From an uncultured Alcanivorax sp. (GTDB lineage Bacteria; Pseudomonadota; Gammaproteobacteria; Pseudomonadales; Alcanivoracaceae): a DNA stretch of 39,734 nt. Made by a program: the position numbers and the translations under genes. Below the pieces are notes generated by a model that saw only the letters and a program-made list of their open reading frames with translations, searched no databases and was not told where the DNA came from. The stretch spans positions 1 to 39,734 of the forward strand of contig CAJXLA010000012.1 of the NCBI GenBank assembly GCA_913055795.1, read 5' to 3'. This document shows positions 8,851-19,860 of this stretch, piece after piece (position 1 is the first letter of the stretch; each line of letters begins with the position of its first letter).

Positions 8851-8851
8851 C

Positions 8852-8866
8852 GAGGTGATACGCGTG
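8852..8866 (+). promoter_or_regulatory. Ribosome binding site deciding the decaheme-propeller start
   Basis: GAGGTGAT (8852-8859) is an extended match to the anti-Shine-Dalgarno sequence and sits 4-5 nt before GTG 8864. The earlier GTG at 8855 lies inside this site, so 8864 is the better start. Confidence 0.7.
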
Positions 8867-11800
8867 CATGTACGGATCACAATACTGCTACTTCTGAGCC
8901 TGACGGGCCATCTGCATGCCGCGGAAGGGGAAGAGGCGGTTGAGCGGACCTATGACACCCAGCCGCCCGCCCCGGCCTGGCAGACGCCGGAGCAGGCCCA
9001 TACCAAAAGCCGTGGCTGTGAAAGCTGTCATACGGACACGGACGCCAAGACCATGCATGACAGCGATGCTGTGACCCTGGGTTGCGTGGACTGTCACGGC
9101 GGCGACGCCAGTGTCCGCAAGCCCGAGGGGAGTGAGCAGGGCGAGGACGCCTATCGTACGGCGCTTCGGCAGGCGCATGTACTGCCGCGCTATCCCGAAA
9201 GCTGGAATTTCCCCTCCAGCGCCAACCCCAAACGCACCTATACACTGCTCAACAAGGAATCCCCCGAGTTCGTGCGCTTCATGAACCCATCGGACTACCG
9301 GGTGGTCACCAAGGCCTGCGGCAACTGCCACACGCCCCAGATCCTGGCGGCCAAGCGCTCGCTCATGGCCACCGGCGCCATGTTCTGGGGCGGTGCGGCC
9401 TACAACAACGGCATCCTGCCGTACAAGAACTATATCCTGGGGGAAGGCTATACACGCGAAGGCAAGCCGGCCGCCATCACGGCCCTGGACAAACCCACGG
9501 AAGAACAGACCCGGGCACATGGTGTGCTGCCGCGGCTGGACCCCTTGCCCGCCTGGGAAACGGTCAAGCCTGGCGATATCTTTCGCGTGTTTGAAGACGG
9601 CGGGCGTAACAAGCTCAACATCTTCCCGGAAACCGGCAATCCCAATATTTCCGGCAATATCCAGCTGCTGGAACGCCCGGGTGAGCCGGACATCAAGCAG
9701 TCCAACCGCGGACCAGGCACGGGTGCACGCATTGCCGTGCCGGTGCTCAACATGACCAAGACGCGGCTGAACGACCCCATGATGTGGTTCATGGGCACCA
9801 ATGATCAGCCCGGCGATTACCGCAACTCGGGCTGCGCATCCTGCCATGTCGTCTACGCCAATGACCGGCAGAAAGCACACAGCGGCCAGTACGCCCAACA
9901 CGGCCACTGGGGCCGCACCAACACGGATGACCCCACCATTGATCCCCAGGAAAAGGGGCATCCGCTCAAGCACAAGTTCACGCGCAAAATCCCCACCAGC
10001 CAGTGCATGGTCTGTCACATGCACCAGCCCAACATGTTCCTGAACACCTATCTGGGCTACACCATGTGGGATTATGAATCCGACGCGCCGCGCATGTGGC
10101 CCGAGGAACAGCGTTATCCCTCGGACAAGAAAGTGCGCAAGATCAACAAGCGCAATCCCGAAGCGGCCGCCGCGCGCGGCCTCTGGAGCGATCTGGAATT
10201 TCTCTCCGACGTCTGGGAGAACAACGACCAGATGGAGCACACCCAGTTCGCCGATTACCACGGCCATGGCTGGAATTTCCGCGCCGTTTTCAAGCGCGAC
10301 CGCCAGGGCAACCTGTTGGATGAAAAAGGCAACAAGGTGCCGTTCGACGATCCGGACAAGTTCGACCAGGCCGTGCACATGTCATCGATTCATCTGGACA
10401 AGGGCATGCATTGCGTCGATTGTCATTACAGCCAGGACAATCATGGCAATGGCCACATCTACGGCGAAGTGGCCAGTGCCGTGGAAATCGAATGCAAGGA
10501 CTGTCACGGGACCGCCGATGAATACCCGGACCTGCGCACCAGTGGGCCGGCGGCCCCACCCGGCGGGACGGACATGTCGACGCTGCGCAACCCCGACGGT
10601 GAGCGGCGTTTCGAGTGGATCAACGACCAACTCATTCAGCGCTCGGTTATGTCCGACCGGGAATGGCAGCTGAGCCTGGTCAAGGACACCGTGAATCCCG
10701 AGTCCGAGGTGTACAACGAAAAAGCCGCGCGCGCCAAGCTCATGAGCACGGACGAAGATGGCCTTCACTATGGTGTGGACGTCAGTCAGGACAAACGCGC
10801 GCACAAGAATGAAGAAATGGAATGCTACAGCTGCCACACCTCCTGGACCAACGCCTGCGGCGGCTGTCATCTGCCCATCGAGGCCAACTGGAAAACCGAA
10901 CGGCATCACTACGAAGGCGGCAAGAGCCGCAACTTCGCCACCTACAACCCCCAGGTGGTGCGCACGGATCTGTTCATGCTGGGCAAGCGCGGACCGGCCA
11001 ATGAGGGCAAGATTGCCCCCACCCGGTCGTCGTCGGCCCTGGTGCTCAGTTCAACCAATGCCAACCGCGAACGCATCTATATACAGCAACCGCCCATTTC
11101 GTCCAGCGGTTACAGCTCCCAGGCGTTCAATCCGCATTTCCCGCACACGGTGCGCAAGGAAGAGACCCAGAGCTGCACCAGCTGTCACCTCTCGAGGGAC
11201 AACGACAACAATGCCCTCATGGCAAACCTGTTGATGCAGGGCACGGACTTCATGAATTTCATCGGCCGGTACGCCTGGGTCGGCGGCACGGGCGGACTCT
11301 CGGGTGTGGAAGTCACGGAATGGGAGGAACCCCAGGCTGTCTACGGCAGTTATCTGCACAAATACGTCTATCCGGACTGGTACCAGGATCATCTGGAGCG
11401 TGACCGGGAGCTGCCCGATCAGTACAGCCATGACGGCGGGCGCACGCAATGCCTGCAGATGCGCGGTGAATGGGTCTTTGCCGCTCAGGGCCAAGACGGA
11501 TTCCGCGTCTATGACATTGCGAGCATTGATAACAAGGGTTTCTCGCAACGTCTGATTACCGCACCCTTCAGCGAACTGGGTCATGACGTCGATATTGCCA
11601 CCGAGAACGCCACCTGCATGGCACTGCCCACCACCCAGCCGGTGCATCCGGATCGCAATCAGGACAAGCTCATGCGCGAGAAGAATCAGGAGCAGCCCTT
11701 CCATCCGGTGTACAACTATGCCGCGATTACCGATGCGCAAGAGGGTTTGATTCTGACGGATGTAAACACCTTCTATGACGGCGAGTTCCGCAACAACAAC

Positions 11801-12610
11801 ATCGAGCGCGCGCTGACCTGGAATCCGGACGGCATACTGGACGGCGCCCGGCACATCACTTTCGGCGGACACTATGCCTATATCACCACGCCCGAGCAGC
11901 TCGTGGTGGTGAATCTGGATCAGCCGCTCAAGCCCGAGGTGGCGGGGACAGTGAACCTCGACGATCCGCGCGCCAGTGCCTTGCAGTTCCGTTACCTGAT
12001 CGTGACCACGGCCAGGGGCGTAGAGACCATTGATGTCACACATCCGGACGAGCCGGAAAAGGTTACCGAAAACCGAATACCGCTAAACAATGCCCGCAAA
12101 CTCTATATTGCCCGGGAATACGCCTATGTCGCCGCTGGTGAGCAGGGTCTGGCGATCATTGATATGACCAGGCCGGAAAAGCTGGAGCTGGCGCAGCTCT
12201 ACACGGCCGGGGGCAAGCTCACCGACGTGCGGGACGTGGTCGTGGCTTCGACGAACGCCTCCGCCTTCGCCTATATCGCCGACGGCACCGGCGGACTCAA
12301 GCTGGTTCAGCTCACGGCCCCCAACACCCAGCCGCGTTTCTATGGCTACAACCCTTCACCCGTGCCGGAACTGATCGCGTGGAAGGACACGCCCTGGCCG
12401 GCGCTGGCCTTGTCCAAGGGCCTGGCCCGGGCACGCGGCGTGGATGAAACCGGCGAACAGATTTCAGTGTTCGGCCGTCTGGGATCACGCCCGTTGAATC
12501 ATGAGGAAATGAAGGAACTCTATCTCCAGGACAACGGCGAACCCTGGTATGTCACGGACAAGCCGGAAGGCGGCTGGAAGCACCGCAACCCGGAGGAGGG
12601 GGCACCATGA
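8864..12610 (+). CDS. Exported decaheme cytochrome c with C-terminal LVIVD-type beta-propeller
   Basis: The product is 1248 residues with a Sec signal peptide (LLLLSLTGHLHA, then AEG). Ten CXXCH heme sites lie between residues 52 and 775 in uneven clusters, separated by long stretches able to form a globular domain. The C-terminal third (about 850-1180) has roughly six repeats of the LVIVD type, with lines such as GVETIDVTHPDEP and GLAIIDMTRPEKL preceded by aYVaag-like strands, so a beta-propeller is expected. LVIVD repeats are found on surface and secreted proteins. The gene follows the barrel by 13 bp and its stop overlaps the next start as ATGA. It is the best candidate for the outward-facing terminal cytochrome, the propeller perhaps binding a mineral, a partner or the barrel. 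An alternative is a periplasmic multiheme oxidoreductase acting on a small substrate. There is no homology to MtrC/OmcA that I can recognise. Confidence 0.85.
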   Translation: MHVRITILLLLSLTGHLHAAEGEEAVERTYDTQPPAPAWQTPEQAHTKSRGCESCHTDTDAKTMHDSDAVTLGCVDCHGGDASVRKPEGSEQGEDAYRTALRQAHVLPRYPESWNFPSSANPKRTYTLLNKESPEFVRFMNPSDYRVVTKACGNCHTPQILAAKRSLMATGAMFWGGAAYNNGILPYKNYILGEGYTREGKPAAITALDKPTEEQTRAHGVLPRLDPLPAWETVKPGDIFRVFEDGGRNKLNIFPETGNPNISGNIQLLERPGEPDIKQSNRGPGTGARIAVPVLNMTKTRLNDPMMWFMGTNDQPGDYRNSGCASCHVVYANDRQKAHSGQYAQHGHWGRTNTDDPTIDPQEKGHPLKHKFTRKIPTSQCMVCHMHQPNMFLNTYLGYTMWDYESDAPRMWPEEQRYPSDKKVRKINKRNPEAAAARGLWSDLEFLSDVWENNDQMEHTQFADYHGHGWNFRAVFKRDRQGNLLDEKGNKVPFDDPDKFDQAVHMSSIHLDKGMHCVDCHYSQDNHGNGHIYGEVASAVEIECKDCHGTADEYPDLRTSGPAAPPGGTDMSTLRNPDGERRFEWINDQLIQRSVMSDREWQLSLVKDTVNPESEVYNEKAARAKLMSTDEDGLHYGVDVSQDKRAHKNEEMECYSCHTSWTNACGGCHLPIEANWKTERHHYEGGKSRNFATYNPQVVRTDLFMLGKRGPANEGKIAPTRSSSALVLSSTNANRERIYIQQPPISSSGYSSQAFNPHFPHTVRKEETQSCTSCHLSRDNDNNALMANLLMQGTDFMNFIGRYAWVGGTGGLSGVEVTEWEEPQAVYGSYLHKYVYPDWYQDHLERDRELPDQYSHDGGRTQCLQMRGEWVFAAQGQDGFRVYDIASIDNKGFSQRLITAPFSELGHDVDIATENATCMALPTTQPVHPDRNQDKLMREKNQEQPFHPVYNYAAITDAQEGLILTDVNTFYDGEFRNNNIERALTWNPDGILDGARHITFGGHYAYITTPEQLVVVNLDQPLKPEVAGTVNLDDPRASALQFRYLIVTTARGVETIDVTHPDEPEKVTENRIPLNNARKLYIAREYAYVAAGEQGLAIIDMTRPEKLELAQLYTAGGKLTDVRDVVVASTNASAFAYIADGTGGLKLVQLTAPNTQPRFYGYNPSPVPELIAWKDTPWPALALSKGLARARGVDETGEQISVFGRLGSRPLNHEEMKELYLQDNGEPWYVTDKPEGGWKHRNPEEGAP

Positions 12611-13914
12611 TGCGGGGACGGACGCTACCGGGCCTGATCCTGTCGTTACTGGTCTCGCCCGCCCAGTGGGCTGGGGCCAGTGATAACGATGCGGTGCACA
12701 CGGGCGTGGCGACCTGCGCCTCCTCGGTCTGTCACGGCAGCGCCCGCGAGAAACCCGAATCACCGCTGCTGCGCAATGAATATCTGACCTGGGAGCGTCA
12801 CGACGACCATTCCGACGCCTACCAGAACCTGAAATCGGAGCAGTCAAAGCGCATCGCGCGCCAGCTGGACCTGAATCAGCCGGCACACAAGGCGGACGTC
12901 TGTCTCGACTGTCATACCGATCATGTGCCGCCCGAACAGCGCGGCAAACGCTTCATGCTGAGTGACGGGGTCGGTTGTGAGGCCTGCCACGGGGGCGCGG
13001 AAAACTGGCTGGAGTCCCATTCCGGCCCGGATGTAGATCATGCGCAGAATGTGGACCAGGGCCTGGTGCCACTGGAACAGGCCGAGGTACGCGCACGGGT
13101 TTGCCAGGATTGCCATGTCGGGGACACCGAGCGCTTCGCCGGGCATGACCTGCTGGGCGCGGGTCATCCGCGGCTGCAATTCGAGCTCATGAGCTATTCG
13201 GTGCTGCAGCCCTACCATTACCGCACCGACAAGGATTATTACGAACGCAAACCCCGGGCGGACCGACCTGCGCGGATCTGGGCCACCGGGCAAATCGAAG
13301 CGGCCCGGCGCATGCTCGACGGCATCCAGAGCGATGGGTTCATGACGTCGCCGCTGTGGCCGGAACTGGCTTTCTTTGATTGCCACGGCTGTCACACGCC
13401 CATGAGCGTGGAGCAGCCGGAAGAACGCTACAGCTCGCCCGAGCTTACACCGGGTAGCCCCCGGCTCAACGACAGTGCCCTGATGATGGCGCTGATGCTC
13501 GAACGCGTGATTCCGGGCGGCACGCCGGAGACCATGCTGAAAACCATCCGCCGGCTCCATGGCGCCAGCCGCGAGGGGCCTGCGCAGGTGCGTTCCGTGG
13601 TCGGCGAGCTGGAGCCGCAACTGGCGTCCCTGGCGGAACGCCTGGAACGGACCCGGCTGACACCCGGGCTTCAGCGGGAACTGCTGGGCGAGTTGACCCG
13701 GGCCGGAGCCCGGGGCCGTTTCAGCGGCTATCTGAGCGCCGAACAGGCCGCCATGGCGGCCCAGGTCCTGCTCAAGCACGGCGAAACCGGTCTTGAAGGA
13801 CCGGCATCCGCGCAACTGGACCCCGTCTTCGATGCACTGGACAACCCGGACCGGCCGGATGACGACGCCTTCCAACAGGCCATGAAGCAGCTACGCGCTT
13901 TCCTGGCGCAATAA
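12607..13914 (+). CDS. Exported multiheme (pentaheme) cytochrome c, c554-like
   Basis: This 435-residue protein has an N-terminal signal peptide (LPGLILSLLVSPAQWAGA). It carries five heme-binding motifs: an unusual CX4CH (CASSVCH, residues 37-43), then CLDCH, CEACH, CQDCH and CHGCH. The spacing and the motif at the mature N-terminus resemble the cytochrome c554-like multiheme group. After about residue 270 the protein has no hemes and is predicted helical. It overlaps the preceding cytochrome gene by ATGA and ends the operon, 26 bp before a convergent transporter gene. A likely job is periplasmic relay between the inner-membrane decaheme protein and the outer-membrane complex, or the heme plug within the barrel. 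Whether the CX4CH site is really hemylated depends on the organism's heme lyase and cannot be told from here. Confidence 0.85.
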   Translation: MMRGRTLPGLILSLLVSPAQWAGASDNDAVHTGVATCASSVCHGSAREKPESPLLRNEYLTWERHDDHSDAYQNLKSEQSKRIARQLDLNQPAHKADVCLDCHTDHVPPEQRGKRFMLSDGVGCEACHGGAENWLESHSGPDVDHAQNVDQGLVPLEQAEVRARVCQDCHVGDTERFAGHDLLGAGHPRLQFELMSYSVLQPYHYRTDKDYYERKPRADRPARIWATGQIEAARRMLDGIQSDGFMTSPLWPELAFFDCHGCHTPMSVEQPEERYSSPELTPGSPRLNDSALMMALMLERVIPGGTPETMLKTIRRLHGASREGPAQVRSVVGELEPQLASLAERLERTRLTPGLQRELLGELTRAGARGRFSGYLSAEQAAMAAQVLLKHGETGLEGPASAQLDPVFDALDNPDRPDDDAFQQAMKQLRAFLAQ

Positions 13915-13940
13915 CCCGGCCGGATGCCGGTGGCGGTGCT

Positions 13941-15122
13941 CTATGCCCCCGGACCCAGATGGGGACGCGGCGAAGTCGCCGGAAAGAGCGGGTAAGACGC
14001 CGCCAGGATCACGCCCAGCAGAGCCATGCCGCCAAACGCGGCCCCATAGCTCAGGTGCTCCACGATCGCCCCCGTCAGGGTGGATCCCAGGGCCTGCCCC
14101 ACGGCAATGGCCAGGAAGGGCAGCACCCCGCCCAGGCTGGGATGATCCGGCAACAACAGAATGGCCGTGACGAGATAAAGTCCCGTGAGCGTCATATAGG
14201 CCAGCCCGAAGAGCGCCGCCGACAGCACGGTGCTGCCCAGGCTATCGGGTACCGCCAGCACAAGCAGGGTGGCCAGTGACAGCATGGCCAGCGCCACGCT
14301 CTGGACCCGACCGGCGCCGAAGCGTTCCCCCAGGTCACCGGCGGCCGCGCCCCCCAGGCCGGCCAGGCCCACGGCCGCCCAGAGCCAGCCGGTAAGATCC
14401 GGGCGCAGGCCACCCAGCACCACCACCAGATCCGGGGCGAAGACCCAGTACGCGGCACTCACCAGGCCCATGCCCAGGGCGAAGCCATTGAGCTTGATCA
14501 GACGCCGCCGCTGATCGGCGCTGATCGCGGGCAGCTGCAGGTGCGCCGACGCCTGCCCCTGATGCGTGGCGGGTATAAAGATGGCCGCCGCCGCCACGCC
14601 CAGCACCGCCAGCGCGGCGAACGAGGCATAGGCACCACGCCAGGCATTGGCCAGCAACAGGACAGCCGGCACGGACAGCAGCACCCCCACACTGGTGCCG
14701 GCGTTCATGACGGCATTGACCCGACCATGCAGGCGTGGCTGCACCGCCTTGTGAATCCCCTCGGACAGCGCCGGCATCATCAGACCCGTACAGATGCCGC
14801 AGGCGAAAACACCGCCGGCGAGCATGGGCGCGCCACCGGCCCGGCTGATCAGGGCCAGCCCCACGGCCCCGAAACCACTCGCCAGCATGGCGCCCCGGCG
14901 CGCGCCCAGGCGTCGTGCCAGGGTGGAGGCCACCACACTGGTGGCGGCGAAACTGAGGAAGGGAATCGAGCCGATCATGCCCATGAGATCCGGGCTCAGG
15001 CCCAGATCCGAGCGGATGGACGGCACGAAAAGCCCGAAGGCGAAACGGGCTACACCATAGGCCAGGGCGATAAGTCCCGCGCCCACCATGGCAACCCGGG
15101 TAGCCGAAGGGGGATTCGTCAC
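13941..15122 (-). CDS. MFS transporter (YbfB/NarK-superfamily-like)
   Basis: This 393-residue inner-membrane protein has about twelve hydrophobic helices in two halves. A typical MFS loop is present after the second helix (ARRLGARRG), and GRVNAVMNAGTSVG lies in helix 4-5. The substrate cannot be told. The GTG at 15122 is preferred because GGGAG lies about 8 nt upstream. A TTG at 15173 extends the frame by 17 residues of low-quality sequence without a ribosome site. It is downstream of proB on the same strand with a 66-bp gap and converges with the cytochrome operon. Confidence 0.8.
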   Translation of the reverse strand: MTNPPSATRVAMVGAGLIALAYGVARFAFGLFVPSIRSDLGLSPDLMGMIGSIPFLSFAATSVVASTLARRLGARRGAMLASGFGAVGLALISRAGGAPMLAGGVFACGICTGLMMPALSEGIHKAVQPRLHGRVNAVMNAGTSVGVLLSVPAVLLLANAWRGAYASFAALAVLGVAAAAIFIPATHQGQASAHLQLPAISADQRRRLIKLNGFALGMGLVSAAYWVFAPDLVVVLGGLRPDLTGWLWAAVGLAGLGGAAAGDLGERFGAGRVQSVALAMLSLATLLVLAVPDSLGSTVLSAALFGLAYMTLTGLYLVTAILLLPDHPSLGGVLPFLAIAVGQALGSTLTGAIVEHLSYGAAFGGMALLGVILAASYPLFPATSPRPHLGPGA

Positions 15123-15188
15123 AGGCCACTCCCGGGGACGCGGCGAGGCGCGCTCACGACAGCAGTATGGCAATCCGGACCGGACATT

Positions 15189-17530
<2,342 letters not shown>

Positions 17531-17653
17531 TCACGTCTGAGCTCATTGTCATCCAATCGCGCGGATCGACGACCACCGGATTCTGACGCCTCGTCAACGG
17601 GCGATGCCGAAGGCGAGCCCGTAACCCCCGGGCCCCGCTGAGCCGCCGAGGGC

Positions 17654-17850
17654 GGCGGGCGGAGCGCAGAACAGCTTCGCCAGGGAACGGCGAAGCTAGG
17701 CAAGCCAAATCGTGGACGATTTGTCTTGCCGCGTTCTGCGTGGAGCCCGCCAACCGAGGGGACCCGACCACCCAATTTCCAATTGGGTGGTCCGGCGGTG
17801 AAGCGGGGTGTCGTTTTTTTGCTTACTTTTTTTGGACAAGCAAAAAAACG
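17654..17850. repeat. Structured intergenic repeat element (nested stems plus T/A-tract inverted repeat)
   Basis: There are five stem pairs. An outer stem (GGCGGGC 17654-17660 with GCCCGCC 17745-17751) encloses a second stem (CGCAGAAC 17665-17672 with GTTCTGCG 17733-17740). That in turn encloses two hairpins (17673-17681 with 17689-17697; 17700-17713 with 17716-17729, one mismatch). Just outside is a perfect 12-bp hairpin with a 3-nt loop (17766-17777 and 17781-17792). A 13-bp inverted repeat with T7/A7 tracts (17812-17824 and 17838-17850) completes the element. The layout resembles a cloverleaf. From memory, the T/A-tract part resembles a dispersed intergenic sequence in gammaproteobacteria. 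Whether it acts as RNA, as a non-autonomous mobile element or as a terminator is unknown. Confidence 0.6.
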
Positions 17851-17952
17851 TAAGGCGCCCGCCGGGGCGCGTCCCGGCTTGCCGCCCGCAAGGGTGGCTC
17901 CTGCGGGAAAGTACAGAAAAACGCTGATTATTCGGGCATGCGCCCCGTCATG

Positions 17953-17985
17953 AAAAAGGCCCCGCGGGACGAATCCGGCGGGGCC
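17953..17985 (-). terminator. Rho-independent terminator of rplU-rpmA
   Basis: Read on the minus strand, GGCCCCGC pairs with GCGGGGCC across a 12-nt loop and is followed by five T residues. It lies 24 bp beyond the rpmA stop. It should end most rplU-rpmA transcripts before obgE. Confidence 0.85.
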
Positions 17986-18008
17986 TCTTCCGGATTCCGG
18001 AAGCGCGT

Positions 18009-18269
18009 TCAGGCTTCGGGTTCAATCGCCACGAACCTGCGCTTGTGCGGCCCCTTCTTCTCGAAGCGTACGCGACCGTCGGTCAGGGCAAAGATGGTGT
18101 GGTCCTTGCCGATGCCGGTGTGCGCGCCACTGTGGAAGCTGGTACCGCGCTGGCGCACGAGAATCTCGCCCGCACGCACGGCCTGACCGCCGAAGCGCTT
18201 GACACCCAGGCGTTTACTCTCGGAATCGCGTCCGTTTTTGGTACTACCGCCGGCTTTCTTGTGTGCCAT
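18009..18269 (-). CDS. rpmA: 50S ribosomal protein L27
   Basis: L27 sits near the peptidyl-transferase centre. The 86 residues start [18 protein letters not shown] and contain the family's GVKRFGG and HTGIGKDHT motifs, so length and sequence are typical. It lies 21 bp after rplU in the usual ribosomal operon order. Confidence 0.98.
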   Translation of the reverse strand: MAHKKAGGSTKNGRDSESKRLGVKRFGGQAVRAGEILVRQRGTSFHSGAHTGIGKDHTIFALTDGRVRFEKKGPHKRRFVAIEPEA

Positions 18270-18290
18270 GGTTACCTCGCTGCTGGGGGA

Positions 18291-18602
18291 TCAGGCCTTG
18301 ATCCCGGTAATTTTCACGTCAGAGAACCACTGCCGGTGGCCGTGCTGTCGGCGACTGTTCTTGCGGCGCCGGAACTTGACGATCTTGATCTTCTTGCCGC
18401 GACCGTGTTCCACCACTTCGCCGGACACGCTGGCGCTATCGAGCACCGGCTGGCCGATCTTGACGTCGTCGCCGTCGGCGACCATCAGCACCTGATCAAA
18501 GGTGACGTTCTCACCGGCGGCGGCGTCCAGCTTTTCCACGCGCAGGCGATCGCCCTCTTCCACGCGGTACTGTTTACCACCGGTCTGGATAACTGCGTAC
18601 AT
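18291..18602 (-). CDS. rplU: 50S ribosomal protein L21
   Basis: L21 binds 23S rRNA. The product is 103 residues with the family start [14 protein letters not shown] and the C-terminal [16 protein letters not shown] basic segment. It is the first gene of the rplU-rpmA unit, divergent from ispB, with a good promoter about 100 bp upstream (18705-18733). AGGA lies 7 nt before the ATG. Confidence 0.98.
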   Translation of the reverse strand: MYAVIQTGGKQYRVEEGDRLRVEKLDAAAGENVTFDQVLMVADGDDVKIGQPVLDSASVSGEVVEHGRGKKIKIVKFRRRKNSRRQHGHRQWFSDVKITGIKA

Positions 18603-18704
18603 AGGTTGAATCCTGCTATCTTGTCCCGCGCGGCGGACCCGGACACGCGCCCCGCGGGCGCGCCGGCCACTTGAAGGCCACGGCGACGGTTACCGAGGCG
18701 CGGA

Positions 18705-18733
18705 ATTTTACGGGATCGCCGCCGGAGAAACAA
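18705..18733 (-). promoter_or_regulatory. Sigma-70 promoter for rplU-rpmA
   Basis: On the minus strand TTGTTT (18733-18728), a 17-bp spacer and TAAAAT (18710-18705) form a good sigma-70 pair. The start of transcription would fall near 18698, leaving a GC-rich leader of about 95 nt before rplU. Confidence 0.6.
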
Positions 18734-18754
18734 GCTGACTCCATGGCAACTTTC

Positions 18755-18782
18755 TTGACTCCCCCCGGCCCCCTGTTAGCAT
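18755..18782 (+). promoter_or_regulatory. Extended -10 promoter for ispB
   Basis: TTGACT (18755-18760) is followed after 16 bp by TAGCAT (18777-18782) with an extended -10 TGT just before it. It lies 22 bp from the rplU promoter, back to back, and about 80 bp before the ispB start. Confidence 0.5.
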
Positions 18783-18860
18783 TGCCGCGAGCCTGCGGCG
18801 CGCCACTTCGAACGCTTGCCGGAGACCGCTGCAGCCTGCCGACCTGATCAGGGGTGTCCG

Positions 18861-19841
18861 ATGGATTTCCGGTCGATTTATTCCGTGGTCGAGGACGACT
18901 TCAACGCGGTCAACGACTTCATCAATCATCATCTGGATTCCGATGTTCCTCTGATCCGCGAAGTGGGCCGGTACATTGTCGACGGCGGCGGCAAGCGCCT
19001 GCGTCCCCTGGTGGCCATTCTGTGCGCCCGGGCCGGCGGCTATGACGGTCGTCTGCACATCAATGTGGCCGCCATCATCGAATTCCTGCACACCGCCACC
19101 CTGCTCCACGACGACGTGGTGGACGAATCCGACCTGCGCCGCGGCCGCCGGACGGTCAACGCCGTCTGGGGCAATGCCGCCAGTGTGCTGGTGGGCGATT
19201 TCCTGATCTCGCGCGCTTTCCAGCTGGTGGTGGACGTGGGCGACCGGCATCTGATGGATATCCTGTCCGGCAGCACCAATGTGATTTCCGAAGGCGAAGT
19301 GCTCCAGCTGATCAACTGCCGGGACCCGGAAACCACGGAAGAGAGCTACATGCGGGTCATTCATCACAAGACGGCGAAGATGTTCGAGTCGGCAGCGCAA
19401 ACCGGGGCCGTGCTGGGCATCGACGACCCGGACGAAACCCGCCAGCGCAAGGCCTCCTATGGCGAATACGGCCGCCATCTCGGCATCGCCTTTCAGCTCA
19501 TCGACGATGTCCTGGATTATCACGGCGACGCCTCGGAGCTGGGCAAGAATCTGGGCGACGATCTGGCCGAGGGCAAACCCACGCTGCCGCTGATCCATAC
19601 CCTGCGCCACGGCACGGCCGAGCAGGCCGAGCTGATCCGTTCGGCCATCCGCCACGGGGGCCTGGATCATCTGGACGAGATCGTGGCCACCGTTCAGGCC
19701 TCGGGCGGGCTGGAATACACCCGTGAGCGCGCGCGCTATCACACCGATTGTGCGCTGGACGCCCTTGCCCCCACGCCCGACAATCGTTACAAGGAGGCCC
19801 TGACCCGGCTGGCCCGGGAGTCGCTGGCCCGCACCTGGTAA
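18861..19841 (+). CDS. ispB: Octaprenyl (polyprenyl) diphosphate synthase
   Basis: IspB makes the ubiquinone side chain by adding isopentenyl units to farnesyl diphosphate. The 326-residue product has both aspartate-rich motifs: DDVVD starting at residue 84, inside LLHDDVVDESDLRRG, and DDVLD starting at 215, inside FQLIDDVLDY. It also has the GGGKRLRP substrate loop. Chain length (C40 rather than C45) is inferred from the locus, since ispB divergent from rplU is the classical gammaproteobacterial order. The start at 18861 is supported by AGGGG at 18850-18854; a longer frame from 18816 lacks conserved sequence. Confidence 0.94.
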   Translation: MDFRSIYSVVEDDFNAVNDFINHHLDSDVPLIREVGRYIVDGGGKRLRPLVAILCARAGGYDGRLHINVAAIIEFLHTATLLHDDVVDESDLRRGRRTVNAVWGNAASVLVGDFLISRAFQLVVDVGDRHLMDILSGSTNVISEGEVLQLINCRDPETTEESYMRVIHHKTAKMFESAAQTGAVLGIDDPDETRQRKASYGEYGRHLGIAFQLIDDVLDYHGDASELGKNLGDDLAEGKPTLPLIHTLRHGTAEQAELIRSAIRHGGLDHLDEIVATVQASGGLEYTRERARYHTDCALDALAPTPDNRYKEALTRLARESLARTW

Positions 19842-19860
19842 TACCGCTATGGAGAAGCCC

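Noticed and set aside
17726-17953. 75-codon open frame containing FLLTFFGQAKK
   Set aside because: The frame lies in a structured repeat; similar peptides are annotated spuriously in many genomes, and there is no ribosome site.
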